A stretch of DNA of 22,424 nucleotides from UBA11524 sp964542315. GTDB taxonomy: Bacteria; Bacillota; Clostridia; Christensenellales; Aristaeellaceae. The stretch covers positions 1-22,424 of the forward strand of contig CAZIUA010000041.1 of the NCBI GenBank assembly GCA_964542315.1, given 5' to 3'. The position numbers and the translations under genes were made by a program. This document shows positions 7,691-15,497 of this stretch, piece after piece; positions within the stretch are counted from its first letter, which is position 1; each line of letters starts with the position of its first letter. The notes under the pieces are model-generated. The model was not told the origin of the DNA, made no database searches, and saw nothing but the letters and a program-made list of their open reading frames with translations.

Positions 7691-7975
7691 CTACTCCAAT
7701 CTGCGCTGTACCAGATTCACGATCTCCGCCAGGAAATCCCCAATGACGGGGAGATTCCGCTGGGCCAGATCCTGCAGGAGCCACACCAGCACCGCGCCCA
7801 GGATGGTGAAGCCGATGGCCGTCCCGAATCCGCGGACGATGCCGCCCAGCAGGTGCATCCGGTAGAAGCGCCGCTTGTCCTCCAGAAAGCGGATGTAATC
7901 CGGCAGGCGGAGGCGTTCCAGCGCCATGATGTGCTCATCCAGCTTGTTCGCCATCCAGGCCGCCCATTCCTTCAT
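7691..7975 (-). CDS. DUF5665 small membrane protein
   Basis: A 94-residue protein with an N-terminal amphipathic, charged half (MKEWAAWMANKLDEHIMALE) and one long hydrophobic segment at about 47-66 (GGIVRGFGTAIGFTILGAVL) followed by RNLPVIGDFLAEIV. This matches the DUF5665 family common in Firmicutes; no function is established. The start at 7975 begins the family-like part; the frame stays open to 8110, but the extension has no similarity. The ribosome site is poor (GGGGG-rich), so the start is less certain than most. It precedes lspA by 4 bases. Co-transcription with lspA and rluD is likely. Confidence 0.8.
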   Translation of the reverse strand: MKEWAAWMANKLDEHIMALERLRLPDYIRFLEDKRRFYRMHLLGGIVRGFGTAIGFTILGAVLVWLLQDLAQRNLPVIGDFLAEIVNLVQRRLE

Positions 7976-8063
7976 TCCCCCGCACCCCCTGCAACGTGCA
8001 GTATGGCGAAAAAGCGCTTGATTTATGCGGAAGGCTTCCTTGAGGGGGGGAAGGATGAATTCA

Positions 8064-9737
8064 TCATGCTTGTTTGCGCGCTTCCTGGAAAAGCGCCTGT
8101 ACCACACCAAACGCCATCTTCGGCTGGCGATGCTCGTTCACCACGCCCTTGTTGTTATGGGTGCGCGGACGAGACATGGCCCAGCTTTCGTCCACGCGCA
8201 CATCGGCAAATTGCCAGATGAACACACCGCTGCAATCGGGGTGTTGGAGGACGGACTGAAGCTGTTCGCGCAGGATGGTGCACTGGCGCTCCTCCGACCA
8301 TTTCGATTCGCCGATGGGGTCGTGCCAGCCGTAGATGGCGCCAGCGCCGATCTCGCTGATGATGAGCGGCCTGTCGGACGCACCGGCGGCGCGGATCTCC
8401 TGCCATTTGCGGTCGATGCTCTCCGACACTGGCGCATCGTAGTACCACTGGGGATAGATGTTGACGCTGACCACATCGCTGTCAGCCAGCACCTTGCTGC
8501 CCGGACGTTCCAGCAACGCGGCCGTCATCGGGCGGGATGCATCCAGCTCATGCAGCAAGCGGAAGGTCTGCCGGTAGCAGTCCGCGCCGTAATCCGTGTC
8601 GTCCGCGCATTCGTTCAGGCAGCCCCAGATGAAGATGGACGGATGATTATAGTGCTGCGCGACCATCTCCTCGGTGCAGAGGCGGTTCTGCGCCATGAAG
8701 TGCGGATTGCGCATGCGTGCCTCATTCAGGCCGCGTGCATGGGATTCCTCCCACACCAGCAGCCCCATCTCATCGCACAGATCCAGAAAGCGCGGGTCGT
8801 TGGGGTAGTGGCAGGTGCGCACGGCATTCGCGCCCATGCGCTGCATCAGGTGGATGTCCTGCACCATGGCGTCCACCGGCACCGCGCAGCCAAACGCGCC
8901 GTACTCCTCGTGGCGGTTGAAGCCGCAGATCTGCAGCTTCCGCCGATTGAAGAGGATGTCCTTGCCGCGCACCTCCACCGTGCGGAAGCCAAAGCGGTCG
9001 ATCAGGTCGTCCGCCGGATGACCGTCCAGCCACAATTCCGCTGAGACCTCATACAGCACGGGGGATCCGACCTCCCAGGGCTGCACATCGGGACAGTCGA
9101 TGTCCTGCGTGACCGTGATGGTCTCCCCCGGTGCCAGCTGCACGGTGAGGGGCGTCCCGGCCTGTCCGGCGGCTTTCAGGCGGAGTTCGCCCGTCAGGGG
9201 CGTGTCGCTCAGGCTGACGGCTTTCACCTCCACGCGCGCCTGCCAGCCCTCCGCCGTGCGGATGGGCGTGACGAGCAGCTGTGCCACATACGCCGCACCG
9301 AGGCATTCCACGTCCACAGGGCGGTTGATGCCGCCATAGGCATAATAGTCGTTGGGGATGTGGAGCGCGCTGTCCTCGCCGAAGCGGTTGTCCACCTCCA
9401 CGCGCAGGGCATGCAGGCCCTGCGGGACATCCCGTACGACGGCATCAAAGGCAGTGTACGCGCCGTAATGCTGAATCAGCTCCTGGCCGTCCAGGCTGAC
9501 CCGTGCGCGGAAGCTCACACCGCCAAAGCACAGACGGACATTTCCGCCGCATTGGATCTGCTGCTCATACACAGCGCGGCCATGATAATCATGCAGGGCG
9601 GGGATGCTCTCCCACACACCGGGAACGAGTGCCTTCATCGGGGCGGAAAGTCCGCCGGCATCCAGGGTGGTCAGCGTCCACAGGGGCGCGGCTTCACGGC
9701 AAAGACGAATGCGATGGGTCGGAAAAAGTCGCTGCAT
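8064..9737 (-). CDS. Glycoside hydrolase family 2 beta-glucuronidase
   Basis: A 557-residue GH2 enzyme predicted to release glucuronic acid from beta-glucuronides, in the cytosol (no signal peptide). An N-terminal sugar-binding sandwich covers about 1-160, an immunoglobulin-like domain 160-255, and the TIM barrel 256-550. The acid/base is E376 (WGCLNE) and the nucleophile E462 (IISEIGAGAIYG). The segment HNNKGVVNEHRQPK holds N528-x-K530, the NxK motif that contacts the uronic acid carboxylate in bacterial beta-glucuronidases, which favours this over beta-galactosidase. AAGGA precedes the ATG with 8-base spacing. It has its own promoter at 9776-9804, divergent from an ECF sigma operon. No transporter or uronate pathway gene is adjacent. 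Confidence 0.88.
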   Translation of the reverse strand: MQRLFPTHRIRLCREAAPLWTLTTLDAGGLSAPMKALVPGVWESIPALHDYHGRAVYEQQIQCGGNVRLCFGGVSFRARVSLDGQELIQHYGAYTAFDAVVRDVPQGLHALRVEVDNRFGEDSALHIPNDYYAYGGINRPVDVECLGAAYVAQLLVTPIRTAEGWQARVEVKAVSLSDTPLTGELRLKAAGQAGTPLTVQLAPGETITVTQDIDCPDVQPWEVGSPVLYEVSAELWLDGHPADDLIDRFGFRTVEVRGKDILFNRRKLQICGFNRHEEYGAFGCAVPVDAMVQDIHLMQRMGANAVRTCHYPNDPRFLDLCDEMGLLVWEESHARGLNEARMRNPHFMAQNRLCTEEMVAQHYNHPSIFIWGCLNECADDTDYGADCYRQTFRLLHELDASRPMTAALLERPGSKVLADSDVVSVNIYPQWYYDAPVSESIDRKWQEIRAAGASDRPLIISEIGAGAIYGWHDPIGESKWSEERQCTILREQLQSVLQHPDCSGVFIWQFADVRVDESWAMSRPRTHNNKGVVNEHRQPKMAFGVVQALFQEARKQA

Positions 9738-9775
9738 GGCACATGTCCTTTCTGTCAGATGGTTTTTCTGCTGCT

Positions 9776-9804
9776 ATTATACCATGCCCTTGCGTAATTG
9801 GCAA
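9776..9804 (-). promoter_or_regulatory. Sigma-A promoter of the beta-glucuronidase gene
   Basis: On the minus strand TTGCCA (9799-9804), a 17-base spacer and TATAAT (9776-9781) form a near-consensus promoter about 40 bases before the GH2 start codon. It overlaps the divergent promoter at 9790-9818. Confidence 0.75.
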
Positions 9805-9818
9805 TTCTCCGATAAAAT
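9790..9818 (+). promoter_or_regulatory. Sigma-A promoter of the second ECF operon
   Basis: TTGCGT (9790-9795), a 17-base spacer and TAAAAT (9813-9818) on the plus strand. The -35 elements of the two divergent promoters lie within each other's spacers, so polymerases cannot occupy both at once. Confidence 0.6.
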
Positions 9819-9863
9819 GATGCACAGGATGAAACCTCCGCTCTGTTTGCAGCATCTATAGGG

Positions 9864-9879
9864 TGTAAAGCGCTTTACA
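9864..9879. promoter_or_regulatory. 16-bp palindromic operator, LacI/CcpA-like
   Basis: TGTAAAGCGCTTTACA is a perfect 16-bp palindrome with a central CG, the form of LacI-family operators and close to the catabolite-responsive element pattern. It lies downstream of the ECF promoter and abuts the AGGAGG site of the sigma gene (9879-9884), where a bound repressor would block elongation. It is also about 60 bp upstream of the beta-glucuronidase -35. The regulator is not in the window. Confidence 0.5.
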
Positions 9880-9891
9880 GGAGGAAAACCG

Positions 9892-10374
9892 ATGACCAAC
9901 GATGAATTCGCAGACCGCATCGTCGCCATGCAGGGGACGCTCTACCGGGTGACATGCGCGCTGCTGCGTGAACTTGCGGATCGGGAGGACGCTGTGCAAT
10001 CCGCCATCGAGAAGGCATGGCGCAAGCGCGGCCTCCTTCGGGACGAAAACTGTCTGCAAGCCTGGATGGTGCGCATCCTTATCAATGAATGCTACGCCAT
10101 CCTCCGCCGTCAAAAGCGGGAGACGCCGGCGGAGAGCATCCCGGACAGCCCCGCACCGCCCGATTCCGCCCCTGATCTCTACCGCTTCTTTTCCGGTCTG
10201 CCGGATACGCTGCGGCTGACCATGGTGCTGCATTATGTGGAGGGCTATGACGTGAAGGACATCGCCCGGATGCAGCGCATCCCCGTGGGAACGGTCAAGA
10301 CCCGGCTGATGCGCGGGCGCGAGAAAATGAAGCAGGATCCCTATTTGTGCGATATGGAGGTGCAGGTGCGATGA
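9892..10374 (+). CDS. ECF-family RNA polymerase sigma factor
   Basis: A 160-residue group-4 sigma factor, short as usual for clostridial types paired with a membrane protein. Region 2 covers about 8-75 (REDAVQSAIEKAWRKRGLLR, then LQAWMVRILINECY) and region 4 about 100-150 (LRLTMVLHYVEGYDVKDIAR, helix-turn-helix IPVGTVKTRLMRGR). The ATG at 9892 has AGGAGG with 7-base spacing, next to a 16-bp palindrome. The stop overlaps the next ATG by four bases (ATGA), so the two are translationally coupled. This sigma is only distantly similar to the one at 3762. Its target promoters and signal are unknown. Confidence 0.92.
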   Translation: MTNDEFADRIVAMQGTLYRVTCALLRELADREDAVQSAIEKAWRKRGLLRDENCLQAWMVRILINECYAILRRQKRETPAESIPDSPAPPDSAPDLYRFFSGLPDTLRLTMVLHYVEGYDVKDIARMQRIPVGTVKTRLMRGREKMKQDPYLCDMEVQVR

Positions 10375-11195
10375 ACAAACCCGATTTCACCAAGACCTAC
10401 GGCGAGGTGCCGGCGTCCTTTGTCTATCGGGTGGAATACACCCTGCGCCAGTGTCAGAAGGAGGAGAACAATCCGATGAAGCGCAAAAAGTGTATCATCA
10501 TCCTGGCGACCGTGCTTTGTCTGGCCATGACCACCACCGCCATCGCTGCGGTGCTTTCCAACACGGTGGATTTCTTCAACCTGCATTACGGCGGACGCTT
10601 CAGCGAGGAGCTGGAGAGCGGCAAGCACGTCACCGGCGGACAGTCCATCGAGATGCATGGCGTGGTCTTTACCCTGAGCGATGCGGTCATCAGCGACCAT
10701 GTCACCACCTGGGGGGACAACGACCGCGAACTCAACACCCTGGCCTTCTGGGCGACGGGCTTTGTCTCTGCAGCGGAAGGGGAGAACATCATCCTCCTGG
10801 CGGGCGATGATTACTGCGTGGATGACGCAGCCGGGTATGCGCTGTACTACGGCGACATGTATCCTGCCGCCCCGGAGGGCGCAAAGACCTACGCCGAGCT
10901 GGCGCAGGAAAAGTGCGCGGTCATCCGCGTGGTGCGCGCCATCCCCAATGGCATCCTGGATGAAAACGGCGAGCTCTACCCCACCACGCCGGGTGCAAGC
11001 TTCATCCCCCATGAGGACGGCACGGTGGAATTCTCTGTTGAGATCATGTCCGAAACGGAAGTGCCTGTGCAGGAGAGCTATCAGCTGAGCATGTACCTCT
11101 GGGTGGAGGATGTTGACCTGATGGGCAATCCCATCGAGGGCACGAGCCACGCCCAGGACTGGATCGTGACTCTGACCCCGGACAAGGCGGAATGA
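10371..11195 (+). CDS. Membrane-anchored extracytoplasmic protein, probable anti-sigma partner
   Basis: A 274-residue protein: cytosolic residues 1-40 (KTYGEVPASFVYRVEYTLRQ resembles the short helix that binds sigma in DUF4179-type proteins), a transmembrane helix at 41-60, and an extracellular domain of about 210 residues rich in beta-strands and acidic residues. I do not recognise the outer domain with confidence. The ATGA overlap with the sigma gene and a single-span topology suggest a cognate anti-sigma factor; this is inference. A second ATG at 10476 (MKRKKCIIILATVL) lies in frame after GGAGGAG with 9-base spacing and would produce a form starting directly with the membrane or signal segment. 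The gene ends at the terminator 11216-11257. Confidence 0.8.
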   Translation: MNKPDFTKTYGEVPASFVYRVEYTLRQCQKEENNPMKRKKCIIILATVLCLAMTTTAIAAVLSNTVDFFNLHYGGRFSEELESGKHVTGGQSIEMHGVVFTLSDAVISDHVTTWGDNDRELNTLAFWATGFVSAAEGENIILLAGDDYCVDDAAGYALYYGDMYPAAPEGAKTYAELAQEKCAVIRVVRAIPNGILDENGELYPTTPGASFIPHEDGTVEFSVEIMSETEVPVQESYQLSMYLWVEDVDLMGNPIEGTSHAQDWIVTLTPDKAE

Positions 11196-11215
11196 TCTGC
11201 AACGGGGCAATAAAA

Positions 11216-11257
11216 GGGGCTTCCGCAGTTTCGCGCTGCGGAAGCCCCGACTTTTTT
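11216..11257. terminator. Strong bidirectional terminator
   Basis: A perfect 13-bp stem GGGGCTTCCGCAG/CTGCGGAAGCCCC (11216-11228 with 11236-11248) is followed by GAC and six T on plus, and has TTTTATT on the minus side. It sits between the convergent sigma operon and exoA. Confidence 0.92.
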
Positions 11258-11265
11258 GCTTGTTT

Positions 11266-12018
11266 TTACCCGATGACCAGTTCCACCGGGCAATGGTCAC
11301 TGCCCATGATGTCCGGATGGATGCACGCACTTTGCAGACGCCCGGTCAGTCGGTTGGACGCGATGAAATAGTCAATGCGCCAGCCGACATTCTTCTCGCG
11401 CGCGTGGAACATGTAGCTCCACCAGGTGTAGGCGTCCACCGCATCAGGATGGAAATGGCGGAAGGTATCCACATAGCCCGCATCGAGCACCGCAGTGAGC
11501 TTGTCGCGCTCCTCCTGGGTGAAGCCGGCGCTGCGGGTGTTGGTCTTGGGATTCTTCAGGTCGACGGGCTTGTGCGCCACGTTCAGGTCACCGCAGTAGA
11601 TGACGGGCTTATCCGCCTCCAGGGACTTGATATAGCCAAGGAACGCATCCTCCCAGGTCATGCGGTAGTCCAGCCGCGTCAGCTCGCGCTGGGAATTGGG
11701 CACATACACATTGACGAGGTAGAAATCGGCAAATTCCAGGGTGATGACACGGCCCTCATGGTCGTGCGCCTCCACCCCGATGCCATATCGGACGCTGAGC
11801 GGCTCCGTCCGGGTGAACACCGCCGTGCCGGAATAGCCCTTCTTCTCTGCATAATACCAATACTGATGATAGCCGGGCAGATCAAGGTCATGCTGCCCCG
11901 CCTGGAGCTTGGTCTCCTGCAGGCAGAACACATCCGCATCCAGCGCGGTGAAGGCCTCCATGAAGTTCTTGCCCAGGATGGCGCGCAGACCGTTGACATT
12001 CCAGGAAATGAGTTTCAT
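11266..12018 (-). CDS. exoA: Exodeoxyribonuclease III / AP endonuclease ExoA
   Basis: A 250-residue Mg-dependent AP endonuclease of the exonuclease III family, which cleaves 5' to abasic sites in base excision repair. Conserved residues are N7 (ISWNVNGLRA), E35 (FCLQETK), Y105 (VNVYVPNS), D144 and N146 (YCGDLNVAHKPVDLKNPK), GWRIDYF near 212-218, and D241-H242 (GSDHCPVEL). Length matches the bacterial ExoA type. The start at 12018 (MKLISWNVNG) is preceded by GGAGGAG; an upstream in-frame ATG at 12048 would only add ten unconserved residues. A clear promoter was not found, so read-through from the upstream glycosidase gene, 72 bases away, is possible. Confidence 0.96.
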   Translation of the reverse strand: MKLISWNVNGLRAILGKNFMEAFTALDADVFCLQETKLQAGQHDLDLPGYHQYWYYAEKKGYSGTAVFTRTEPLSVRYGIGVEAHDHEGRVITLEFADFYLVNVYVPNSQRELTRLDYRMTWEDAFLGYIKSLEADKPVIYCGDLNVAHKPVDLKNPKTNTRSAGFTQEERDKLTAVLDAGYVDTFRHFHPDAVDAYTWWSYMFHAREKNVGWRIDYFIASNRLTGRLQSACIHPDIMGSDHCPVELVIG

Positions 12019-12090
12019 TTTTTGCTCCTCCGTGCGGGGAAAAATCATACAAGATGTTGATACCCGTTTTTTCTGCGGATGAAACAGCCT

Positions 12091-13497
12091 TTATCCCACC
12101 ACGCCCACGGGCTGATAGCGGATGCGCATTTCCGGTGCCTTGTCCAGCGTCGCGCGGTAATTGGTCGCCCAGTCGGCAGAGCCGTCATCCTGGTTCAGGC
12201 CGTCCGCCGGGGGGGCAAAGAGCCGCAGTGTCAGTGTGCAGGGGCCGTCCAGCGGCTTGTCGAAGAAGGCGCTCATCAGGTCGATGGTCTTCGTGCCGGG
12301 TGCCTTGTAGAACCAGCGCCCGTTCAGTTCCACCATCAGGCCGATCTCCTGCTCCACGGTCATCTCGCAGAATTCAGGGTTCTCCTCGAAGGTCAGCGGA
12401 ATGGCCACGCCGTCCGCATCCTCGCTGCCGCCCCAGCGCATCGCCGCCGGGAAGGACACTTCCTCCCCTTCCGTCATTTCGGGCATGAACCACGGGTCGT
12501 GCAGCACTTCGTCGCGGTACTGCTTCAGCATGGGCTGCTCAATGCCCACGCCCTTGTTGTTGGGATCCTCGATCTCCAGGCCAAGGCGTCCGCGGTCGCG
12601 GAACTGATACATGCTGATGGCCTTGAACCAGTCCACCTGATGGTCACGCCAATGCTTGGCAAAGCGCACGACGGATTCCCCCTGCATGCGCGCGCCGGTC
12701 ACATCGCCGTCGGTGTTGAATTCCGCGGTGGTCATGGGCTTCTTCTCGCCCGCCAGCTCGCATGCACGCTTGAAGGTGCGCTCATACAGCTCGATATTCT
12801 GCTGCACGGTGTCCACCTTCCAGCCCGTGCCGCCCTCCTCGGCAGTGCCGTAGGGCCAGCCGTAGTGCAGCGCCAGATAGCAGTCGCAGCTCCAGATGTC
12901 CGCCGCGCCATAGCAGTCGCGGAAGGCCTCCTCGCGCTCGACCGTGCCGTCCTCCTTGCCCCAGCCGCCGCAGAAGATCGTCCTGACATTGGGGGCTTCC
13001 TCATGGAGGATGCCCGCAAAGCGCACGAAGAACGCGCCGACCTCCTCATAGGTGTAGCGCTTGTTATGCTGGAACCAGTCGCCGCAGCACTCGTGGTTGA
13101 TACGCAGCATCATCCGGCCATAGGGGCGGAATTTGCGCGCCACCTCGCGCAGCTCGTCATCGGTAAGGCCGCAGTCCAGCGTCAGGGTCAGCAGCACATC
13201 CTGGCCATGGCGGCGGATATCCTGCATCTGCTGGAAGGGCTGCCCGTCCGCATCGAAGGGGAAATAGTCATCGTAGGGATAGTCCCACTGGAAGGACACC
13301 TCATGATCCTTCCAGGCCTCGCTGATGCGGGCAGGCCATTCCTTGTCATGGGGGTAATAGGTGTACATGATGTTGACCGCGCGGTGCGGCCGGCCCAGCT
13401 TATGCAGGATGTAGTCCTGGTTGACATACTCAGCGCGTTCGCTGCCGTCGCCCAGATCCAGGGCGCAATGCGCCGCGCCCATGTGGAGCTTCTTCAT
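12091..13497 (-). CDS. GH26-like (clan GH-A) glycoside hydrolase, cytosolic
   Basis: A 468-residue protein with a TIM barrel over about 40-335 and a C-terminal beta-rich domain over about 345-468. The segment LRINHECCGDWFQHN (acid/base E136) resembles the HE-containing motif of GH26 mannanases, and TTAEFN supplies a candidate nucleophile E259; both lie where clan GH-A places them. The substrate cannot be told. There is no signal peptide or lipobox, so the enzyme should be cytosolic, which is unusual for GH26. The start at 13497 follows GGAGG with 7-base spacing; upstream in-frame ATGs at 13521 and 13518 lack this. It lies 62 bases after the aminopeptidase P stop and is probably co-transcribed. 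Confidence 0.7.
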   Translation of the reverse strand: MKKLHMGAAHCALDLGDGSERAEYVNQDYILHKLGRPHRAVNIMYTYYPHDKEWPARISEAWKDHEVSFQWDYPYDDYFPFDADGQPFQQMQDIRRHGQDVLLTLTLDCGLTDDELREVARKFRPYGRMMLRINHECCGDWFQHNKRYTYEEVGAFFVRFAGILHEEAPNVRTIFCGGWGKEDGTVEREEAFRDCYGAADIWSCDCYLALHYGWPYGTAEEGGTGWKVDTVQQNIELYERTFKRACELAGEKKPMTTAEFNTDGDVTGARMQGESVVRFAKHWRDHQVDWFKAISMYQFRDRGRLGLEIEDPNNKGVGIEQPMLKQYRDEVLHDPWFMPEMTEGEEVSFPAAMRWGGSEDADGVAIPLTFEENPEFCEMTVEQEIGLMVELNGRWFYKAPGTKTIDLMSAFFDKPLDGPCTLTLRLFAPPADGLNQDDGSADWATNYRATLDKAPEMRIRYQPVGVVG

Positions 13498-13559
13498 GGC
13501 GGATCCTCCTTGCTGCATCATATGGAACTTCGTTCATCAGAGCTTCGTTCGTCAGGGGC

Positions 13560-15335
13560 TCAAATGGCGCGGGTCGCGTCGGCCAGCCAGGCGTTCTCCT
13601 CATCCGTCATGTAGGGTGCAAGGGTCTGGCGCACCTTGGCATGGTAGGCATTGAGCAGGCCGCGGCATTCCTCGCCCAGCAGCTCCGGAACGACGGCATC
13701 CAGGTCGAAAGGCACCATGGTCAGCGTCTCAAAGCGCAGGAAGCGCCCATAGCCGTTCTTTTCGACCTCCTTGACGGCGGTCAGGTTCTCCAGGCGGACG
13801 CCAAACGCCCCCTCCAGATAGAAGCCCGGCTCGTTGGAGGTGATCATGCCGACCTCCAGAGGCGTAGCGTTGGCGCGGCCCCAGTGGATGGACTGCGGCC
13901 CCTCATGCACGCTGAGGATATAGCCCACACCGTGACCCGTGCCGTGGTTGTAGTCCGCCTCCAGCCGCCAGAGGGGCTCACGGGCGAGATAGTCCAGATT
14001 CGCGCCGGTGCAGCCAGCCTTCCACTGCGCATTGCCCAGCTGGAGATTGCCCTTGAGGACGAGGGTATAGAAGCGCTTCTCGTCATCGGTCAGCTCACCC
14101 AGGGCATAGGTGCGGGTGATGTCGGTGGTGCCTTCGATGAAATGCGCGCCGGTATCGCTCAACAGGAAGGAGCGTGCCTCGATTTTCGCGCAGGATGCTT
14201 CCGTTGCGGAATAATGCACAATGGCGCCATGTTCGCCATATCCCATAATAGGTTCAAAGCTCGGGCCGATGTAGCCGGGCTGCTCCTTGCGGAATTCTTC
14301 GAGCTTGTCCGCCACGGAGATCTCGTCCATCGGCACCTTGCCCACATTGGTCTTCAGCCAGTGCATGAACTTGGTCACCGCCGCGCCGTCCTTGATATGG
14401 GCGATACGGAAGTTGTCGACTTCCTTCTCGTTCTTGCAGGCCTTGGGCAGGGTAGTCGGGTCAGCACGGTCGAGCACCTCGACCTTTTCCGGCACGCAGG
14501 CGGTCAGCTTGCTGTTGACGACATTGCGGTTCATCAGCACCTTCGTGCCAGCGGGCAGACCGCGGACGAAGGCATACACATCCTCATAGTCGCGGACGGT
14601 CACGCCGTCATTGGCCAGATTGCGCCGGATCTCCTCGCTGAGGACGCTGGGGTTGACGAACAGCACCGCTTCCTCCGCCGTGACCGCCGCAAAGGACAGC
14701 ACCACCGGCGTGCAGGCCACATCCGCGCCGCGCAGATTCATCAGCCAGCACACGTCCATCAGGGACGCGATGACCACCGCATCGGCCTTTTCCTGCGTCA
14801 GGGCGGTGCGCAGGTCGATGAGCTTCTCCGCGCGGGACTTGCCCACCACGTCCGCGGACAGCTCAAAGGCAGGCTGAGCGCTCAGCGCAGGACGATCCGT
14901 CCAGATCTGGCCCACCAGATCCTCCTCGCAGGCGATGGAGCCGCCGCACTTTTCGGCGATCTGACGCAGGCCCATCTCCTGACGGGTGGACACCACGCGC
15001 CCGTCAAAGCCCAGCACCTGCCCCTTTTGCAGATGCTTTTCGATGTACTCGTTCAGCGTGGGGACGCCAGGCTCGCCGATCTTCATCAGCTCGATGCCGC
15101 TGCCCTCCAGCTGCTGTGCGGCCTGGATGAAATAGCGGCCGTCCGTCCACAGGCCGGCCCAGTCCGCGCCGACCAGGAGCGTGCCCGCGCTGCCGGTGAA
15201 GCCGCTCATCCAGCTGCGCGCCTTGAAATGGTCGCTCAGGTATTCCGAGCCATGAAAATCATTGGAGGGAACGAGGCAATAATCCACACCATGCGCGGCC
15301 ATCACGCGGCGCAGGTCAAGAAGCTGCTGACGCAT
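13560..15335 (-). CDS. Xaa-Pro aminopeptidase (aminopeptidase P, M24B)
   Basis: A 591-residue dinuclear metalloenzyme that removes an N-terminal residue preceding proline. It has two non-catalytic creatinase-like N-terminal domains (about 1-160 and 160-305) and the pita-bread catalytic domain (305-540) with metal ligands D394 and D405 (SDTGAHFIEGTTDITRT), H468 (HGTGHGVG), E502 (TSNEPGFY) and E516 (VRLENLTAV). The length matches the long three-domain type, not the E. coli PepP form. The start at 15335 has GGAAGG with 7-base spacing; ATG at 15341 is an alternative. The same frame stays open on to 16193, but that stretch lies opposite the acetyltransferase gene and is not coding. Cytosolic. Confidence 0.94.
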   Translation of the reverse strand: MRQQLLDLRRVMAAHGVDYCLVPSNDFHGSEYLSDHFKARSWMSGFTGSAGTLLVGADWAGLWTDGRYFIQAAQQLEGSGIELMKIGEPGVPTLNEYIEKHLQKGQVLGFDGRVVSTRQEMGLRQIAEKCGGSIACEEDLVGQIWTDRPALSAQPAFELSADVVGKSRAEKLIDLRTALTQEKADAVVIASLMDVCWLMNLRGADVACTPVVLSFAAVTAEEAVLFVNPSVLSEEIRRNLANDGVTVRDYEDVYAFVRGLPAGTKVLMNRNVVNSKLTACVPEKVEVLDRADPTTLPKACKNEKEVDNFRIAHIKDGAAVTKFMHWLKTNVGKVPMDEISVADKLEEFRKEQPGYIGPSFEPIMGYGEHGAIVHYSATEASCAKIEARSFLLSDTGAHFIEGTTDITRTYALGELTDDEKRFYTLVLKGNLQLGNAQWKAGCTGANLDYLAREPLWRLEADYNHGTGHGVGYILSVHEGPQSIHWGRANATPLEVGMITSNEPGFYLEGAFGVRLENLTAVKEVEKNGYGRFLRFETLTMVPFDLDAVVPELLGEECRGLLNAYHAKVRQTLAPYMTDEENAWLADATRAI

Positions 15336-15418
15336 ATACATACCTTCCTTTATGTACGGCAGCGGCCCCATAGCAGGCCGTTCGCCGTATGATTTTGAGT
15401 TGATCTGCTCTGCTGCAC

Positions 15419-15447
15419 AGTATACCATCATTCGCCGAAATGCGCAA
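15419..15447 (-). promoter_or_regulatory. Sigma-A promoter of the aminopeptidase P gene
   Basis: On the minus strand TTGCGC (15442-15447), a 17-base spacer and TATACT (15419-15424). The start near 15412 gives a leader of about 75 bases. It probably also serves the GH26-like gene downstream. Confidence 0.6.
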
Positions 15448-15497
15448 GGCAGCCCGTCGGTTTCTCTTTTGTATTTGCGCCGGAAGGAGGCTTCCCC

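Noticed and set aside
8036..8050. GGAAGGCTTCC palindrome after the beta-glucuronidase gene
   Set aside because: The stem would have almost no loop and no U-tract, so it is not a convincing terminator.
13528..13555. Tandem CTTCGTTC(A/G)TCAG repeat between the aminopeptidase P and GH26-like genes
   Set aside because: Only two 13-base copies with one mismatch; too short to call a repeat element.
13641..15392. 583-codon plus-strand frame opposite aminopeptidase P
   Set aside because: The opposite strand encodes a complete enzyme with all five metal ligands; this frame is its shadow.
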